Positions 37,127 to 46,786 are shown, counted from the stretch's first letter. The stretch is DNA of 64,000 nucleotides from Rhodoferax sp. (GCF_013297935.1 NZ_JAAFIX010000003.1:62001-126000), one strand, 5' to 3'. Numbers and translations: made by a program. Notes: generated by a model from the sequence alone, not told the origin.

Positions 37127-37174
37127 CCTGTTCACGACACACCCTGAGGACCGGCGCTCCAGCGCCACCATGCC

Positions 37175-37798
37175 ATGGCGCAGTATTTCGAGCTACACCC
37201 CGACAACCCGCAGCCCCGTCTGCTCAAACAAGCGATTGCACTGCTGGAAAAAGGCGGCATTCTGGCCGTGCCCACCGACTCCAGCTATGCCCTGGTCTGC
37301 CACCTCGATGACAAGGCCGCTGCCGACAAACTACGCAGCATCCGCGGGGTGGACGACAAACACCACCTGACCCTGCTGTGCCGCGACTTGAGTGAACTGG
37401 CCAGCTACGCCCGGGTCGACAACACACAATACCGCCTGCTCAAAGCCGCCACGCCGGGCGCTTACACCTTCATTCTGGAAGCCAGCAAAGAAGTGCCGCG
37501 CCGCGTGAGCCACCCCTCGCGCAAGACCATCGGGCTGCGCGTGCCTGAGCACCATGTGCTCCAGGAGCTTCTAGCCCTCTACGGATCTGCGCTGCTAGCT
37601 ACTACTTTGATAGCAAAAGGCGAGTCTGAACCGCTGAACGACGCCCACGACATCCGCGAGCGCTATGAGCACCAGATTGCCGGCGTGCTCGATGCCGGCG
37701 CCTGTGCCCAGGAACCCACCACCGTGGTGGACCTGACCGGCGATGAACCCGAGCTGATCCGCCAGGGCGGTGGAGACCCTGCCCTGCTAGGGCTCTAA
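37175..37798 (+). CDS. Sua5/YciO/YrdC family protein
   Basis: 207 residues. 'GILAVPTDSSYALVCHLDDKAA' and 'IRGVDDKHHLTLLCRDLSEL' match the YrdC-like double-stranded-RNA-binding fold, YciO branch; TsaC-type threonylcarbamoyl-AMP synthesis is uncertain for YciO. 'ELLALYGSALLATTLIAKGE' is encoded by a dispersed repeat in frame, in the place where relatives have a short loop before 'EPLNDA'. Next to rnm as in E. coli. Confidence 0.87.
   Translation: MAQYFELHPDNPQPRLLKQAIALLEKGGILAVPTDSSYALVCHLDDKAAADKLRSIRGVDDKHHLTLLCRDLSELASYARVDNTQYRLLKAATPGAYTFILEASKEVPRRVSHPSRKTIGLRVPEHHVLQELLALYGSALLATTLIAKGESEPLNDAHDIRERYEHQIAGVLDAGACAQEPTTVVDLTGDEPELIRQGGGDPALLGL
37568..37620 (-). repeat. Dispersed repeat inside yciO-like gene, copy 6
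   Basis: Minus strand 'TTTGCTATCAAAGTAGTAGC', 'TAGCAGCGCAGAT', 'GTAGAGGGCTAGAAG' follows the consensus. Coding frame is kept. Confidence 0.65.
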
Positions 37799-37845
37799 GC
37801 CGCACGGCGTATCCTTTTTTCACACCCAACCGAGACATTGCCCCT

Positions 37846-38514
37846 GTGGACTTTGCCAACCTGATCCAAACCGTCGCGATCTACGCACTGCCCGTGCTGT
37901 TCGCCATCACCGTCCACGAGGCTGCGCACGGCTATGCCGCGCTGCACTTCGGGGACAACACAGCGGCCACCCTGGGCCGCATTACCCTGAACCCGGCCAA
38001 ACACATTGACCCGGTGGGCACCATCCTGATGCCCCTGCTGCTGTACTTCGCGACCTCCGGCGCCTTTTTGTTCGGGTATGCCAAGCCGGTGCCCGTGCGC
38101 TTCGGCAACTTGCGCAACCCCAAGCGCGACATGGTGTGGGTGGCACTGGCAGGCCCGGCGGCTAACCTGGCCATGGCGCTGGCCTGGGGCGCGGGCTTGT
38201 ACCTGCTGTCCGGCGCAGGGGTCACCGAGCCCTTTTTCCTCAAAATGTGCCAGGGCGGCGTTTTGGTCAATGTGGTGATGTTTGCGTTCAACCTGTTTCC
38301 GCTCCCGCCGCTGGATGGCGGGCGCATTCTGGTCGGCCTGCTGCCCATCCGCCAGGCCATGGCGGTGTCGCGCATCGAGCCTTGGGGCTTTTTCATTGTG
38401 ATGGGCCTGGTGATTGCCGGCGTGCTCAGCACCGTGTGGATGCAACCGGTCATGGGTTTGACCTTTGACCTGATTGACCTGCTCCTGACCCCTTTTTCGT
38501 GGCTAACGCGCTAA
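37846..38514 (+). CDS. Site-2 protease family (M50) membrane metalloprotease
   Basis: 222 residues from GTG 37846. 'TVHEAAHGYAALHFGD' is the HExxH zinc site in the first helix and 'NLFPLPPLDGGRIL' supplies the third ligand Asp. About six hydrophobic segments, no PDZ domain. Family members cleave regulators within the membrane; substrate unknown. The gene lies between the YciO-like gene and trpS, 39 bases before trpS. Confidence 0.9.
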   Translation: MDFANLIQTVAIYALPVLFAITVHEAAHGYAALHFGDNTAATLGRITLNPAKHIDPVGTILMPLLLYFATSGAFLFGYAKPVPVRFGNLRNPKRDMVWVALAGPAANLAMALAWGAGLYLLSGAGVTEPFFLKMCQGGVLVNVVMFAFNLFPLPPLDGGRILVGLLPIRQAMAVSRIEPWGFFIVMGLVIAGVLSTVWMQPVMGLTFDLIDLLLTPFSWLTR

Positions 38515-38553
38515 ACCGCGCGCCGCATTTGTTTGTCTGATTGATTTGCACCC

Positions 38554-39882
38554 ATGAGCACTGTTCGTTTTCTCACCGGCATTACCACCTCCGGCACCCC
38601 GCACCTGGGCAACTATGTGGGCTCCATCCGCCCCGCAGTGCGCGCCAGCAAAACGCCCGGGGTCGAGAGTTTTTACTTTCTGGCCGACTACCACGCGCTG
38701 ATCAAGATCGATGAGCCGGCCCGCATCCAGCGCTCCACCCTGGAGATTGCCGCCAGCTGGTTGGCCGCAGGCCTGGACCCCGCGCAGGTGACCTTTTATC
38801 GCCAGTCCGACATTCCTGAGATCCCTGAGCTGTGCTGGTTCCTGACCTGCGTGACCGGCAAAGGCGTGCTCAACCGCGCCCACGCCTACAAGGCCTCGGT
38901 GGACAAAAATACCGCTGCCGGTGTGGACGCGGATGCCGATGTCACCGCCGGCCTCTTCATGTACCCGGTGCTCATGGGCGCCGACATTCTGATGTTCAAC
39001 GCCCACAAGGTTCCCGTGGGGCGCGACCAGATTCAGCACATCGAAATGGCGCGCGACATGGCGGCCAGCTTCAACCACCGCTATGGCGAACACTTTGTAC
39101 CGCCCGAAGCGGAGATTGAGGCCTCGGTAGCCACCCTGCCTGGCCTGGACGGCCGCAAGATGAGCAAGAGCTATGACAACACCATCCCATTGTTCAGCAG
39201 CCGCGAGCAGCTCAAGAAGCTGATCGCCGGTATCAAAACCGACTCACGCGCGCCGGGCGAGCCCAAAGACACCGAAGGCTCTGCGCTGTTTCAAATCTAC
39301 CAGGCCTTCGCCAGCGAAGAAGAAACCGCCACCCTGCGCCAAGCCTATGCCGACGGCATTGCCTGGGGTGACGCCAAAGCCTTGCTGCTCGACCGCATCG
39401 ACCAGGAAATCGCGCCCATGCGCTCCGCCTACGAAGACTACATGGCCCACCCTGAAAAGGTCGAGGCCCTGCTGCTCGCCGGTGCCGCCAAGGCCCGCGC
39501 CATCGCCACGCCATTCATGTCCCAACTGCGCGCTGCGGTGGGACTGCGCCCCTTGAGCACCACGGTGCAGGCCGGTGCGGCCAAGGCCGACAAAGTAGCC
39601 CTCGCCAGCTTCAAGCAGTACCGCGAGAAAGACGGGCTGTTTTACTTCAAGCTCGCCGCCGCCGACGGCAGCCTGCTGCTGCAAAGCAAGGCCCTGGAGT
39701 CCGGCAGAGCCGCAGGCCAAGCCATTGCCCTGCTCCAGCGGGACGGTGCAGCGGCCCTGGCGGCACTGAGCGACGTGTTGGAACCCGTGGACACCGGCGC
39801 TACCCAGGCTGCGGCCGCCGCACTCACTGCACTGGCGGCTGCAGCAGCGCAAGCCGCGCAAGAAAAAGCGGCCCGAGGCTGA
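38554..39882 (+). CDS. trpS: Tryptophanyl-tRNA synthetase with C-terminal extension
   Basis: 442 residues against ~334 for E. coli TrpRS. Class I: 'SGTPHLGNYVGS' (HIGH-like) and 'GRKMSKSYDN' (KMSKS). The ~100 extra C-terminal residues (from about 345) begin 'STTVQAGAAKADKVALASFKQY' region and end in an Ala-rich helix; longer TrpRS of this sort are common in beta-proteobacteria. A dispersed repeat begins 2 bases after the stop. Confidence 0.96.
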   Translation: MSTVRFLTGITTSGTPHLGNYVGSIRPAVRASKTPGVESFYFLADYHALIKIDEPARIQRSTLEIAASWLAAGLDPAQVTFYRQSDIPEIPELCWFLTCVTGKGVLNRAHAYKASVDKNTAAGVDADADVTAGLFMYPVLMGADILMFNAHKVPVGRDQIQHIEMARDMAASFNHRYGEHFVPPEAEIEASVATLPGLDGRKMSKSYDNTIPLFSSREQLKKLIAGIKTDSRAPGEPKDTEGSALFQIYQAFASEEETATLRQAYADGIAWGDAKALLLDRIDQEIAPMRSAYEDYMAHPEKVEALLLAGAAKARAIATPFMSQLRAAVGLRPLSTTVQAGAAKADKVALASFKQYREKDGLFYFKLAAADGSLLLQSKALESGRAAGQAIALLQRDGAAALAALSDVLEPVDTGATQAAAAALTALAAAAAQAAQEKAARG

Positions 39883-39884
39883 TA

Positions 39885-39956
39885 TTTGCTATTGTTTTAG
39901 GAGCTACCTGCGCAATATCTACGAGGGCTAGAGGCCTATTTGGCTTAAAAATAGCC
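39885..39956 (+). repeat. Dispersed repeat, copy 7 (fullest copy)
   Basis: 'TTTGCTATTGTTTTAGGAGC', then 'TACCTGCGCAATAT', 'CTACGAGGGCTAGAGGCC', 'TATTTGGCTTAAAA'. The ends TTTGCTATT... and the TAGC/GCTA pairs allow a fold-back; this copy is used as consensus for the others. Confidence 0.85.
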
Positions 39957-39985
39957 CGCTGCGCCCTATTGAAGCCGCAAGCGCT

Positions 39986-40633
39986 TCAGGGCGCCAACAC
40001 CCGCACTTGCAGCAAGCGCCGGGCCTCGGTGCTGCCCTTGCTGCTGTAGCTCCCCTGCCGGGCCGGTGCTGCGCCGCTGGCGGCAATCGTCACCCACTGC
40101 CCTAAGGGTGCGGTGACCGTGGTACTGAGCTGCTGGCGGGTCTGGGTGGGCATATCGGCGTTGTGGCGCACGGCCATGTCGGCCTGCTGCAGCTCGATGT
40201 CGACCGTGGCATCCCGCTGGCCACCGGCCCAGCGCGGGGTGACCGACATGCTCTGCCCCACCTCGAACCACTGCACGGACTGGCTCACCCCGCCCCCGCT
40301 GCTACTGACCGACGTGCCGCCCGAGCTGATGCTGTTGCTTTGGCTGTTGGCAGACTGCACCCACTGCAGGGGCACCGCCTGGCTCATGCGCAGGCTGCCT
40401 TTTTCGCCGTTGCGCACCTGGATTTTTTGCGGCGTCATGAGAGGGGCATCGGGCTGGGTGCCGATGCGCACAGCGCCGTCCTCCCGGCCTTCTTCCACCT
40501 GGCGCAACTCCACCGTCAAATCCCGCTGCGGCAGCTTCTCTTTGGCAGCAACCTGCGCCGCACCAGACGCCCCCGCCCACCACACCGCTGACAGCACTAC
40601 CGTTCGCAAGACAAGGGGAAAAACACGCGACAT
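39986..40633 (-). CDS. Hypothetical secreted protein (secretin-like repeat region)
   Basis: 215 residues with a signal peptide ('VLSAVWWAGASGAAQVAAK' region). The middle is Ser/Gly-rich ('SNSISSGGTSVSSSGGGV') and the strands 'SMSVTPRWAGGQRDATVDIELQQ' resemble the short beta modules seen in secretins or in putative outer-membrane export proteins, but no secretin signature is complete. It is the last of three minus-strand genes, 9 bases after the SRPBCC gene. Function not assigned. Confidence 0.65.
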   Translation of the reverse strand: MSRVFPLVLRTVVLSAVWWAGASGAAQVAAKEKLPQRDLTVELRQVEEGREDGAVRIGTQPDAPLMTPQKIQVRNGEKGSLRMSQAVPLQWVQSANSQSNSISSGGTSVSSSGGGVSQSVQWFEVGQSMSVTPRWAGGQRDATVDIELQQADMAVRHNADMPTQTRQQLSTTVTAPLGQWVTIAASGAAPARQGSYSSKGSTEARRLLQVRVLAP

Positions 40634-40642
40634 AGCAGCTCC

Positions 40643-41143
40643 TCACAGTGGCGGTGGCAAGCCGCGGCAAGCCTGAATCGACAGGCTCTCAAGCCACAAG
40701 GCGTGGCCGTCGAACATGCGGTAGGGCATGAAAAAGTGCATCAAGCGGGCACCCCAGCCGTATTGGGTTTCCTCCGTGAGCACGCGGCAGCCTCCGGCCT
40801 GCGGAATGATGAGCCAGGCGTGGTAAACCTCGGCCCCGAGGCCTACGCCATTCCACGCGATGCGCTCGAAAGGCACAAACTCCTGCACACAGGACCGGAT
40901 TCCGACGCCGAAGGTCTTCCACTCAAACTCCATGCTCAAGGCCAGATCACGGCTGCGACCCGGCTCCCACGCCATTTTGGAATTGGTATACCAGGTCGGC
41001 CACAAGGGCGCGCGCACCAGCCAAGCCCAAATGTGCTCGGCAGGGGCCGGAATAAACAAGTCATTGACCACATGAACCGGTGCGCGATCGGGGTGAAAGT
41101 GCTCGGGCCATTGGATGGCAGGAGCCGGTGTGGGTTGTGGCAT
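40643..41143 (-). CDS. SRPBCC family protein
   Basis: 166 residues. 'VHVVNDLFIPAPAEHIWAWLVRAPLWPTWYTN' is the START-like fold's first strand-helix, with the expected C-terminal helix missing its usual length. Ligand unknown. The ATG overlaps the stop of the EAL gene (TGATG), so its synthesis is tied to c-di-GMP turnover enzyme production. Confidence 0.85.
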   Translation of the reverse strand: MPQPTPAPAIQWPEHFHPDRAPVHVVNDLFIPAPAEHIWAWLVRAPLWPTWYTNSKMAWEPGRSRDLALSMEFEWKTFGVGIRSCVQEFVPFERIAWNGVGLGAEVYHAWLIIPQAGGCRVLTEETQYGWGARLMHFFMPYRMFDGHALWLESLSIQACRGLPPPL

Positions 41144-43146
41144 CAGTAATCTCTTTCTCTACCTGAGGGCTTTGCCACGGTGTGGTTACGCGTTACAGCC
41201 CATTGTTCAAATTCCGTACTCGGCATGGCTTTGGCAAACCACCACCCTTGCCCTAGGTCACAACCTGCATCCCGCAGGACCTGACACGTGGCTTCGTCTT
41301 CAATGCCCTCTGCCAGCACCTTCAAGCCCAGATCGTGGCCCAGCTCAATCGAGGAGAGCACGATAGCGCGATCTTTACTGCCCTCTGCCAGGTTCTCCAT
41401 GAAAGACTTGTCGATTTTCATCTCTTGGGCCGGTAGCTGCTTCAGGTAGGTGAGTGAAGAGAAACCGGCTCCATAGTCGTCAATCGACAGCTGCACCCCC
41501 AGCGCCACAAAGCGGGCCATGGCCTCCAGCGCTGCCTCGGGCGATGTCAGCAACACACTCTCGGTCAGCTCCATCACCACGAGGGCGGGGGCCATTCCAC
41601 TAGCCAACAATTGCCGCTCCACGGTCTGCAACACCTCCGGGTCATGCAGGGCATCCGCCGAAAGATTGACCGATACGCTAACGCCCGGCAACCGGCTTTG
41701 CCAGGTAGCACAGTCGCGCAAAGCCCGTGATACGGTCCAGACGGAGAACCGGTGCAGGAGCCCGGTGGATTCGATGATGGGAATGAATTTGTCCGGCGGG
41801 ATCATGCCTTCCTGCGGGTCGTTCCAGCGGGCCAGAGCCTCGGCCCCGACGACCCGCCCGGTCTTAAGGTCCACCTGTGGCTGGTAGTGCAGCATCAGGG
41901 TGTCTTGCAAAATCGCCTCGCGCAACTTCTCGTAGCGGCGGTTGCGGTCCACAAAATGCTTGTGCAGCAAGTTATCAAAAAACTGGTATTCCTGCCGGTG
42001 GTCTATGGCAAACAACAGCGCCTGCTCGGCATTGCGCATCAGCTCCTCTGCGTCGGCGGCCTCATCCAGCCTTTGCGCGACAACCCCGAAGGCCATTTCG
42101 ACATGCACTGCAAATTCGCTGAGTCGGGTCACATCCCGCAGGTGCGCAATCGCCCGCAACGGTTCGATGGCAGCGGCATCGGCGGTATCGCTTTGCATCG
42201 CGATACCCAGCGTGTCCTGCCCGACGCGGGCTAAGCCCACCAAACCGGCCAGATGCTGCTGAAGCACACGCCCCAACTGCCCCAGCGACTGATCCACCTT
42301 AGCGGTGCCCACAATGCTGGCGAGCTCCGGCACCCGGAAAAAACGGACATGGGCTACCAATAGGTAGCCGCTCACGCCGATTGCGGGCGAAAGACTGGAC
42401 TCGAGGCGCTCGGTCAACCCTTGCCGGTTCAGAAGACCTGTAGAAAGGTCGTGCAAGGCGTTGTATTGAAGGGTTCCCATGTGCTTGTGCACTTCACCGG
42501 TGTGGTACTCCACCTGGTCAGCCAAGTGGGCTTGAAACCGGCTGCGCAACAGGTTGAAATAGGCGGCCGTCACCACATTGAATAAATAGGCTAGCCCGTA
42601 GTAGAGGCAGTGGCCTTCCCCGTAATTCCAGAAGTTCCAATGGCGTGAGCTGTACAGCATGAGGCCGGGCACCAGCAAAGCAAAGGCCACACCCACCAAC
42701 CAACCCGTCTTTTGCCCCCGTAAAAAAAACACCAGATAGGGAAAGACAAAGGTCCAATAGGGCGAGTCTCCGGTTTGCCCGCCAAACACTACGTTGGAGG
42801 CAAATATGGCAAAGCCCGCCAGGACCAACATGTTCTCCGAGAGCACCGGCGGCGCCCGACGGCTTATCAGGATGATGGCGGGCACCAGCAGAAAAGCGAC
42901 TTCGAGTAGCTGCACCACGCCCATGACCATCAGCCGCTGATCCTGCCCGGCCCGCACATTGGCAAGCCCGAACATGAGCAAAGTCAGCGTGCCCAGCACC
43001 GTAAATATCAAGGTATTGCTTCGGCGGCGGGCATCCGGCACCAACTCCTGTTCGCCCACGCCCAGAAGCTGCTTGAGCGTGGCCGGCAAAGCCTGCCGCG
43101 GCGGCGGACTGGGCCCTGCGGGCACTTGATAAGCATTCGGATCCAT
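41143..43146 (-). CDS. EAL phosphodiesterase with degenerate GGDEF domain
   Basis: 667 residues from ATG 43146, chosen for 'GGGAG' upstream; a TTG at 43206 would add 20 residues. About six hydrophobic N-terminal segments, then a GGDEF-like domain whose active site reads 'RVGQDTLGIAM' instead of G-G-D-E-F and cannot be a cyclase, then an EAL domain with 'GAEALARW', 'IDDYGAGFSSLTYL' and 'MKIDKSF', which retain the metal and catalytic residues. Expected activity: hydrolysis of c-di-GMP, with the degenerate domain as a GTP or substrate sensor. Heads a three-gene minus-strand set. Confidence 0.9.
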   Translation of the reverse strand: MDPNAYQVPAGPSPPPRQALPATLKQLLGVGEQELVPDARRRSNTLIFTVLGTLTLLMFGLANVRAGQDQRLMVMGVVQLLEVAFLLVPAIILISRRAPPVLSENMLVLAGFAIFASNVVFGGQTGDSPYWTFVFPYLVFFLRGQKTGWLVGVAFALLVPGLMLYSSRHWNFWNYGEGHCLYYGLAYLFNVVTAAYFNLLRSRFQAHLADQVEYHTGEVHKHMGTLQYNALHDLSTGLLNRQGLTERLESSLSPAIGVSGYLLVAHVRFFRVPELASIVGTAKVDQSLGQLGRVLQQHLAGLVGLARVGQDTLGIAMQSDTADAAAIEPLRAIAHLRDVTRLSEFAVHVEMAFGVVAQRLDEAADAEELMRNAEQALLFAIDHRQEYQFFDNLLHKHFVDRNRRYEKLREAILQDTLMLHYQPQVDLKTGRVVGAEALARWNDPQEGMIPPDKFIPIIESTGLLHRFSVWTVSRALRDCATWQSRLPGVSVSVNLSADALHDPEVLQTVERQLLASGMAPALVVMELTESVLLTSPEAALEAMARFVALGVQLSIDDYGAGFSSLTYLKQLPAQEMKIDKSFMENLAEGSKDRAIVLSSIELGHDLGLKVLAEGIEDEATCQVLRDAGCDLGQGWWFAKAMPSTEFEQWAVTRNHTVAKPSGRERDY

Positions 43147-43281
43147 AGTGCCACTCCCAGAACGACATTGCTGTTGTGGTGCGGGCGGTAATTGCTCGAT
43201 GTTCAAAAACCGACCGCTGTGCTAAGTTACCCCGGCCGCGGCCGCATGTCCACCATGTTCGCGGGATTACAGGGGGAATTC

Positions 43282-45027
43282 ATGACACAAAAACGATTTC
43301 TGGAAGCCATTATTGTGGGCAGCGGTTTCGGCGGGGCCGTCATGTGCTGCCGGCTGGCCATGCGCTGGCCCGGCGAGGTGCTGTTACTGGAGAGGGGCAA
43401 ACGCTACCCCAAGGGGAGTTTTGCGCGCAGCCCGCATGACTTTGCCGCCAACTTCTGGGCGCCGGCCGAAGACGGCCAGGCGCGCAAGCTCAATGGGTTG
43501 TTTGACATTCGCAACTACCGCCGCATGGACTCGGTGGTCAGCGCAGGCTTGGGTGGGGGCTCGCTGATTTACGCCAATGTGTTCATGCCAGCGCCTGCGT
43601 GGGTGTTCGGCCCGCGATGGCCCGCACAAATCAGCGCCACAACCCTTGCCCCCTATTACCGGGTCGCCCAAAGCGTGCTGGCTGCCCGCCCCGTGCCGCC
43701 TGCCGAAGGCGATGCCCGCCGAACCATTCAGCGCACCTCGCTGTACGCTGACTTCGCCCGGGCTGATGGCCGCACCAGCCGGGCGGCAGACATTGCGGTA
43801 TTTTTCGGCAAGGGCTACGCCAGCCGCCAGAGTGGCCCACTCCCCCTGGGTGAGCAGGAACGCAACCGCTATGGGGCCACGCAAACCTCGTGCACCTACT
43901 GCGGGGAATGCGACGTAGGTTGCAACGTGCACGCCAAGAACACCCTCGACCTGAACTACCTGTTCGCCGCCGAAAAGCAGCATGGTGCCCTCGTGGAAAC
44001 CGGTAGCGAGGTCACTCGCATTACCCCGCTCAGCGAGGCGGGCGAGCCCGACAGCACCGCAGACGGGCGCTATGGCTACCGGGTGGATTACCGGGACGAT
44101 GCCGGCACACCACTGCACGCGCTGGCACGCCGCGTCGTTGTGGCAGCGGGCACCCTGGGCACCAATGAGCTGCTGCTGCGCTGCCGGGACACGCTGGGCA
44201 CGCTGCCGCGCCTGAGCCAGCGGCTGGGCCACGGGTTTTCGGGCAACGGGGACTTTCTGTCTTTTGTGTCAGGCGGCACCCGCGCTGCCGACCCGACTTA
44301 CGGCCCCGTGATTACCCAGTTCATTGACTATGGTTTGCAGCAACCCACACCGGGGCAGCCGTCCTTCATGCTGGAAGATGCGGCCTACCCTGCTTTTGCA
44401 GCCTGGTATGTCGAAGGGCTGCGACCGGCTGCCGGCTTGAGCTACTTGTTCAACCGCATCGCGCGAACCTTCAAGGTCTTCAAGCAGCGCTGGGTTGACC
44501 AACTGTTCTCCGGCAAGTGGAGCGGCTCCATGAGCGCCTACGCCCATACGGCACTCCAAGGCGACCTGTCGTACCGCAGCAGCGTGTTGCTGTTTATGGG
44601 CCAAGACGCGGCGGACGGCACCTTGCACCTGCACCGCGGGCGCTTGGCGCTGGACTGGCCCCAGTCCAGCAGCCGCCCGCTTTACGACGCCATCGTGGCC
44701 TGTGGAAAGCGGTTCCAGCAGTTCGCCGGCGCAAGCACCTATTTCCCCCAACCTACCTGGGCCTGGCCGGTGCGCAACAACATCACCGTCCACCCCCTGG
44801 GAGGCTGTGCCCTGGCGGAGGAGCCTGCGCACGGCGTGGTGAGCAGCCTCCCCGGAGCCCGGGGCCAGGTCTTTGGCTACCAGCGCCTGTATGTGGCCGA
44901 TGGCTCCTTGCTTCCCACCGGCGTGGGGGCCAACCCCAGTGCCACTATTGCGGCACTGGCGGAGTGGATTGCAGAAGACATCACCGGAATGACCCCGGAC
45001 GACACCCTTGGAGTACCCCATGCCTGA
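43282..45027 (+). CDS. GMC (cholesterol-oxidase-like) oxidoreductase with Cys cluster
   Basis: 581 residues. 'IIVGSGFGGAVMCCRLA' is the FAD GxGxxG motif, 'SAGLGGGSLIYANV' the GMC motif, and 'TVHPLGGC...' near the end with 'VADGSLLPTGVGANPSATI' completes the family. Residues 204, 207, 210 and 214 form C-x2-C-x2-C-x3-C, like a [4Fe-4S] ferredoxin loop, within the substrate domain. The family oxidises primary or sterol alcohols. ATG 43282 follows 'AGGGGGA'. It overlaps the hydrolase gene by 8 bp, so the two are translated together. Confidence 0.9.
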   Translation: MTQKRFLEAIIVGSGFGGAVMCCRLAMRWPGEVLLLERGKRYPKGSFARSPHDFAANFWAPAEDGQARKLNGLFDIRNYRRMDSVVSAGLGGGSLIYANVFMPAPAWVFGPRWPAQISATTLAPYYRVAQSVLAARPVPPAEGDARRTIQRTSLYADFARADGRTSRAADIAVFFGKGYASRQSGPLPLGEQERNRYGATQTSCTYCGECDVGCNVHAKNTLDLNYLFAAEKQHGALVETGSEVTRITPLSEAGEPDSTADGRYGYRVDYRDDAGTPLHALARRVVVAAGTLGTNELLLRCRDTLGTLPRLSQRLGHGFSGNGDFLSFVSGGTRAADPTYGPVITQFIDYGLQQPTPGQPSFMLEDAAYPAFAAWYVEGLRPAAGLSYLFNRIARTFKVFKQRWVDQLFSGKWSGSMSAYAHTALQGDLSYRSSVLLFMGQDAADGTLHLHRGRLALDWPQSSSRPLYDAIVACGKRFQQFAGASTYFPQPTWAWPVRNNITVHPLGGCALAEEPAHGVVSSLPGARGQVFGYQRLYVADGSLLPTGVGANPSATIAALAEWIAEDITGMTPDDTLGVPHA

Positions 45028-46765
45028 TTCCGCGCGCTCACCGGTCGCCTTCCAGTTCACGGAGGAAATGAGGGGCTACGTCAGCCCCGGGCAACATACC
45101 TGCCAACAGGGCCACGATGAGGGCGAAGCCGCGGGCTTGGACCTGATGTTTCACCTCACCATCCGCATGGAGGACCTCGATGCCTTCATTAGCGACCCTG
45201 CCCATGCGGCCCAAGCCATAGGCTACCTGGAGGGCCGCAGTATCGGGGGCCGACAGCCCGTGCTGGCGGGCGAGTTCAACCTGTTTGCAGACAGTGGCGA
45301 TGCAAATCGCAAAACCATGCTTTACCGGCTGAAGTTTGAAGACCACCAAGGGCAGCCCCTCACCTTGAGCGGCCGCAAGGACATTCGCAACGACTTCGGG
45401 TTTGACGCCTGGTCGGACACCACCACCCTCATGGTCAACATCTACCCCGGGCACCTGAGTGCTGCGGAAGAAGGGGCGGCCTCGCTGGTGGCCAGTGGCG
45501 TATTGCACATCCGGGTGCGCGACTTCCTGCAGCAGCTCACGACGTTTCAGGCCGACGCCCCCACCCCGCTCGACCGGCTGGACGCCATACAGCGCTTCGG
45601 CCGCTTGTTTTTGGGCAAACTGTGGGAAACCCATGGCCTGCCGCGCCGCCACGGACGCGAACCCCGCATTCGCACCATCCCGCTGCACAGCCTGGAGGGC
45701 GTGAAAGGCGCGGAGGTCAGTACCCACTACGCCAGCACAGCGGATGGCCTGGGGATCAGCCTACTGCGCTTTCAGCGCGCGCCCTGCAAAGACGTAGTGT
45801 TGCTGGTGCCGGGGCTCACTGCGTCGAGTGACATGTTCATCATGCCCGAGCACCGCAACCTGACCCAGGTGCTGCTGGACGAGGGCTTTACCGATGTCTG
45901 GACACTGGACGGACGCATCAGCAAGCGCCAGCCCTACAACCACACCCGCCACCGCTTTACCGTGGACGACGTAGCACTCTACGACAACCCTGCCGCACTG
46001 GCCGCAGTCCGCACAGCGGTGGGGCCGGAGGCGCGCATTCACATCATCAGCCATTGTCTGGGCGCGATGTCGGTGGCCATGAGCCTGTTTGGCAAAAAGC
46101 TGCCGGGGGTTAGCAGCGTGATCGTGAACGGGGTAGCCCTCACCCCCAAGGTGGGCGCATTTGCAAAGGCCAAGCTGGCGCTCGGGCCGTTTTTGGCGGA
46201 ATCCATACTCGGGGTCGACTACCTCAACCCCGAGTGGGGCACGCAGGCCGGCATGTCACCGGGGAAACTGCTGGCCAAAGGGGTGAGCCTCATGCACCGC
46301 GAGTGCGATGTGCCCGAGTGCCACATGACCAGCTTCATGTGGGGCTACGGCTATCCGGTGCTATTCCGCCATGAGAACCTGCACGAAGTGACCCACCGCC
46401 GTACTGGCGACTTGTTCGGTGGCAGCGGCGTGCACTACTACCGCCACATCCGCAAAATGGTGGGGGCCGACAACACTGCCGTGAAGTTCGATCCCAAAGA
46501 TGTGCGCTACCGTGACCTGCCCGACAACTACCTGCACAACGCCGCCGACATCAGCACGCCCGTCCTGCTGGTAGCCGGGCAGGAAAACGCTTTGTTTTTA
46601 GACTCGAATGTGCTGTGCCATGAGCGACTGGAGCAAATTTCGCCCGGCCGCCACCAGCTGGAAGTGATTCCGGGCTACGGCCATGCGGACGTGATCATCG
46701 GAAAAAACGCGGCACACGATGTGTTTCCGCGCTTTATCAAATTTTTACGGCAACACGCCCGCTAA
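45020..46765 (+). CDS. Alpha/beta hydrolase with Cys nucleophile
   Basis: 581 residues. The N-terminal ~230 residues form an extra domain resembling the lipid-binding end of actinobacterial cholesterol-oxidase/esterase fusions. The hydrolase part has 'LLVPGLTASSDMF' (oxyanion loop), the nucleophile elbow 'S-H-C-L-G' with Cys346 in place of the usual Ser, 'GQENALF' and the catalytic His555 in 'GYGHADV'. A Cys nucleophile is known in PHA synthases and dienelactone hydrolase. ATG 45020 with GGAG upstream is preferred to TTG 45008. Substrate unknown; coupling with the GMC gene points to an acylated alcohol or ester. Confidence 0.85.
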   Translation: MPDSARSPVAFQFTEEMRGYVSPGQHTCQQGHDEGEAAGLDLMFHLTIRMEDLDAFISDPAHAAQAIGYLEGRSIGGRQPVLAGEFNLFADSGDANRKTMLYRLKFEDHQGQPLTLSGRKDIRNDFGFDAWSDTTTLMVNIYPGHLSAAEEGAASLVASGVLHIRVRDFLQQLTTFQADAPTPLDRLDAIQRFGRLFLGKLWETHGLPRRHGREPRIRTIPLHSLEGVKGAEVSTHYASTADGLGISLLRFQRAPCKDVVLLVPGLTASSDMFIMPEHRNLTQVLLDEGFTDVWTLDGRISKRQPYNHTRHRFTVDDVALYDNPAALAAVRTAVGPEARIHIISHCLGAMSVAMSLFGKKLPGVSSVIVNGVALTPKVGAFAKAKLALGPFLAESILGVDYLNPEWGTQAGMSPGKLLAKGVSLMHRECDVPECHMTSFMWGYGYPVLFRHENLHEVTHRRTGDLFGGSGVHYYRHIRKMVGADNTAVKFDPKDVRYRDLPDNYLHNAADISTPVLLVAGQENALFLDSNVLCHERLEQISPGRHQLEVIPGYGHADVIIGKNAAHDVFPRFIKFLRQHAR

Positions 46766-46786
46766 ACCGGGCGGGTGCGCGCAGGT

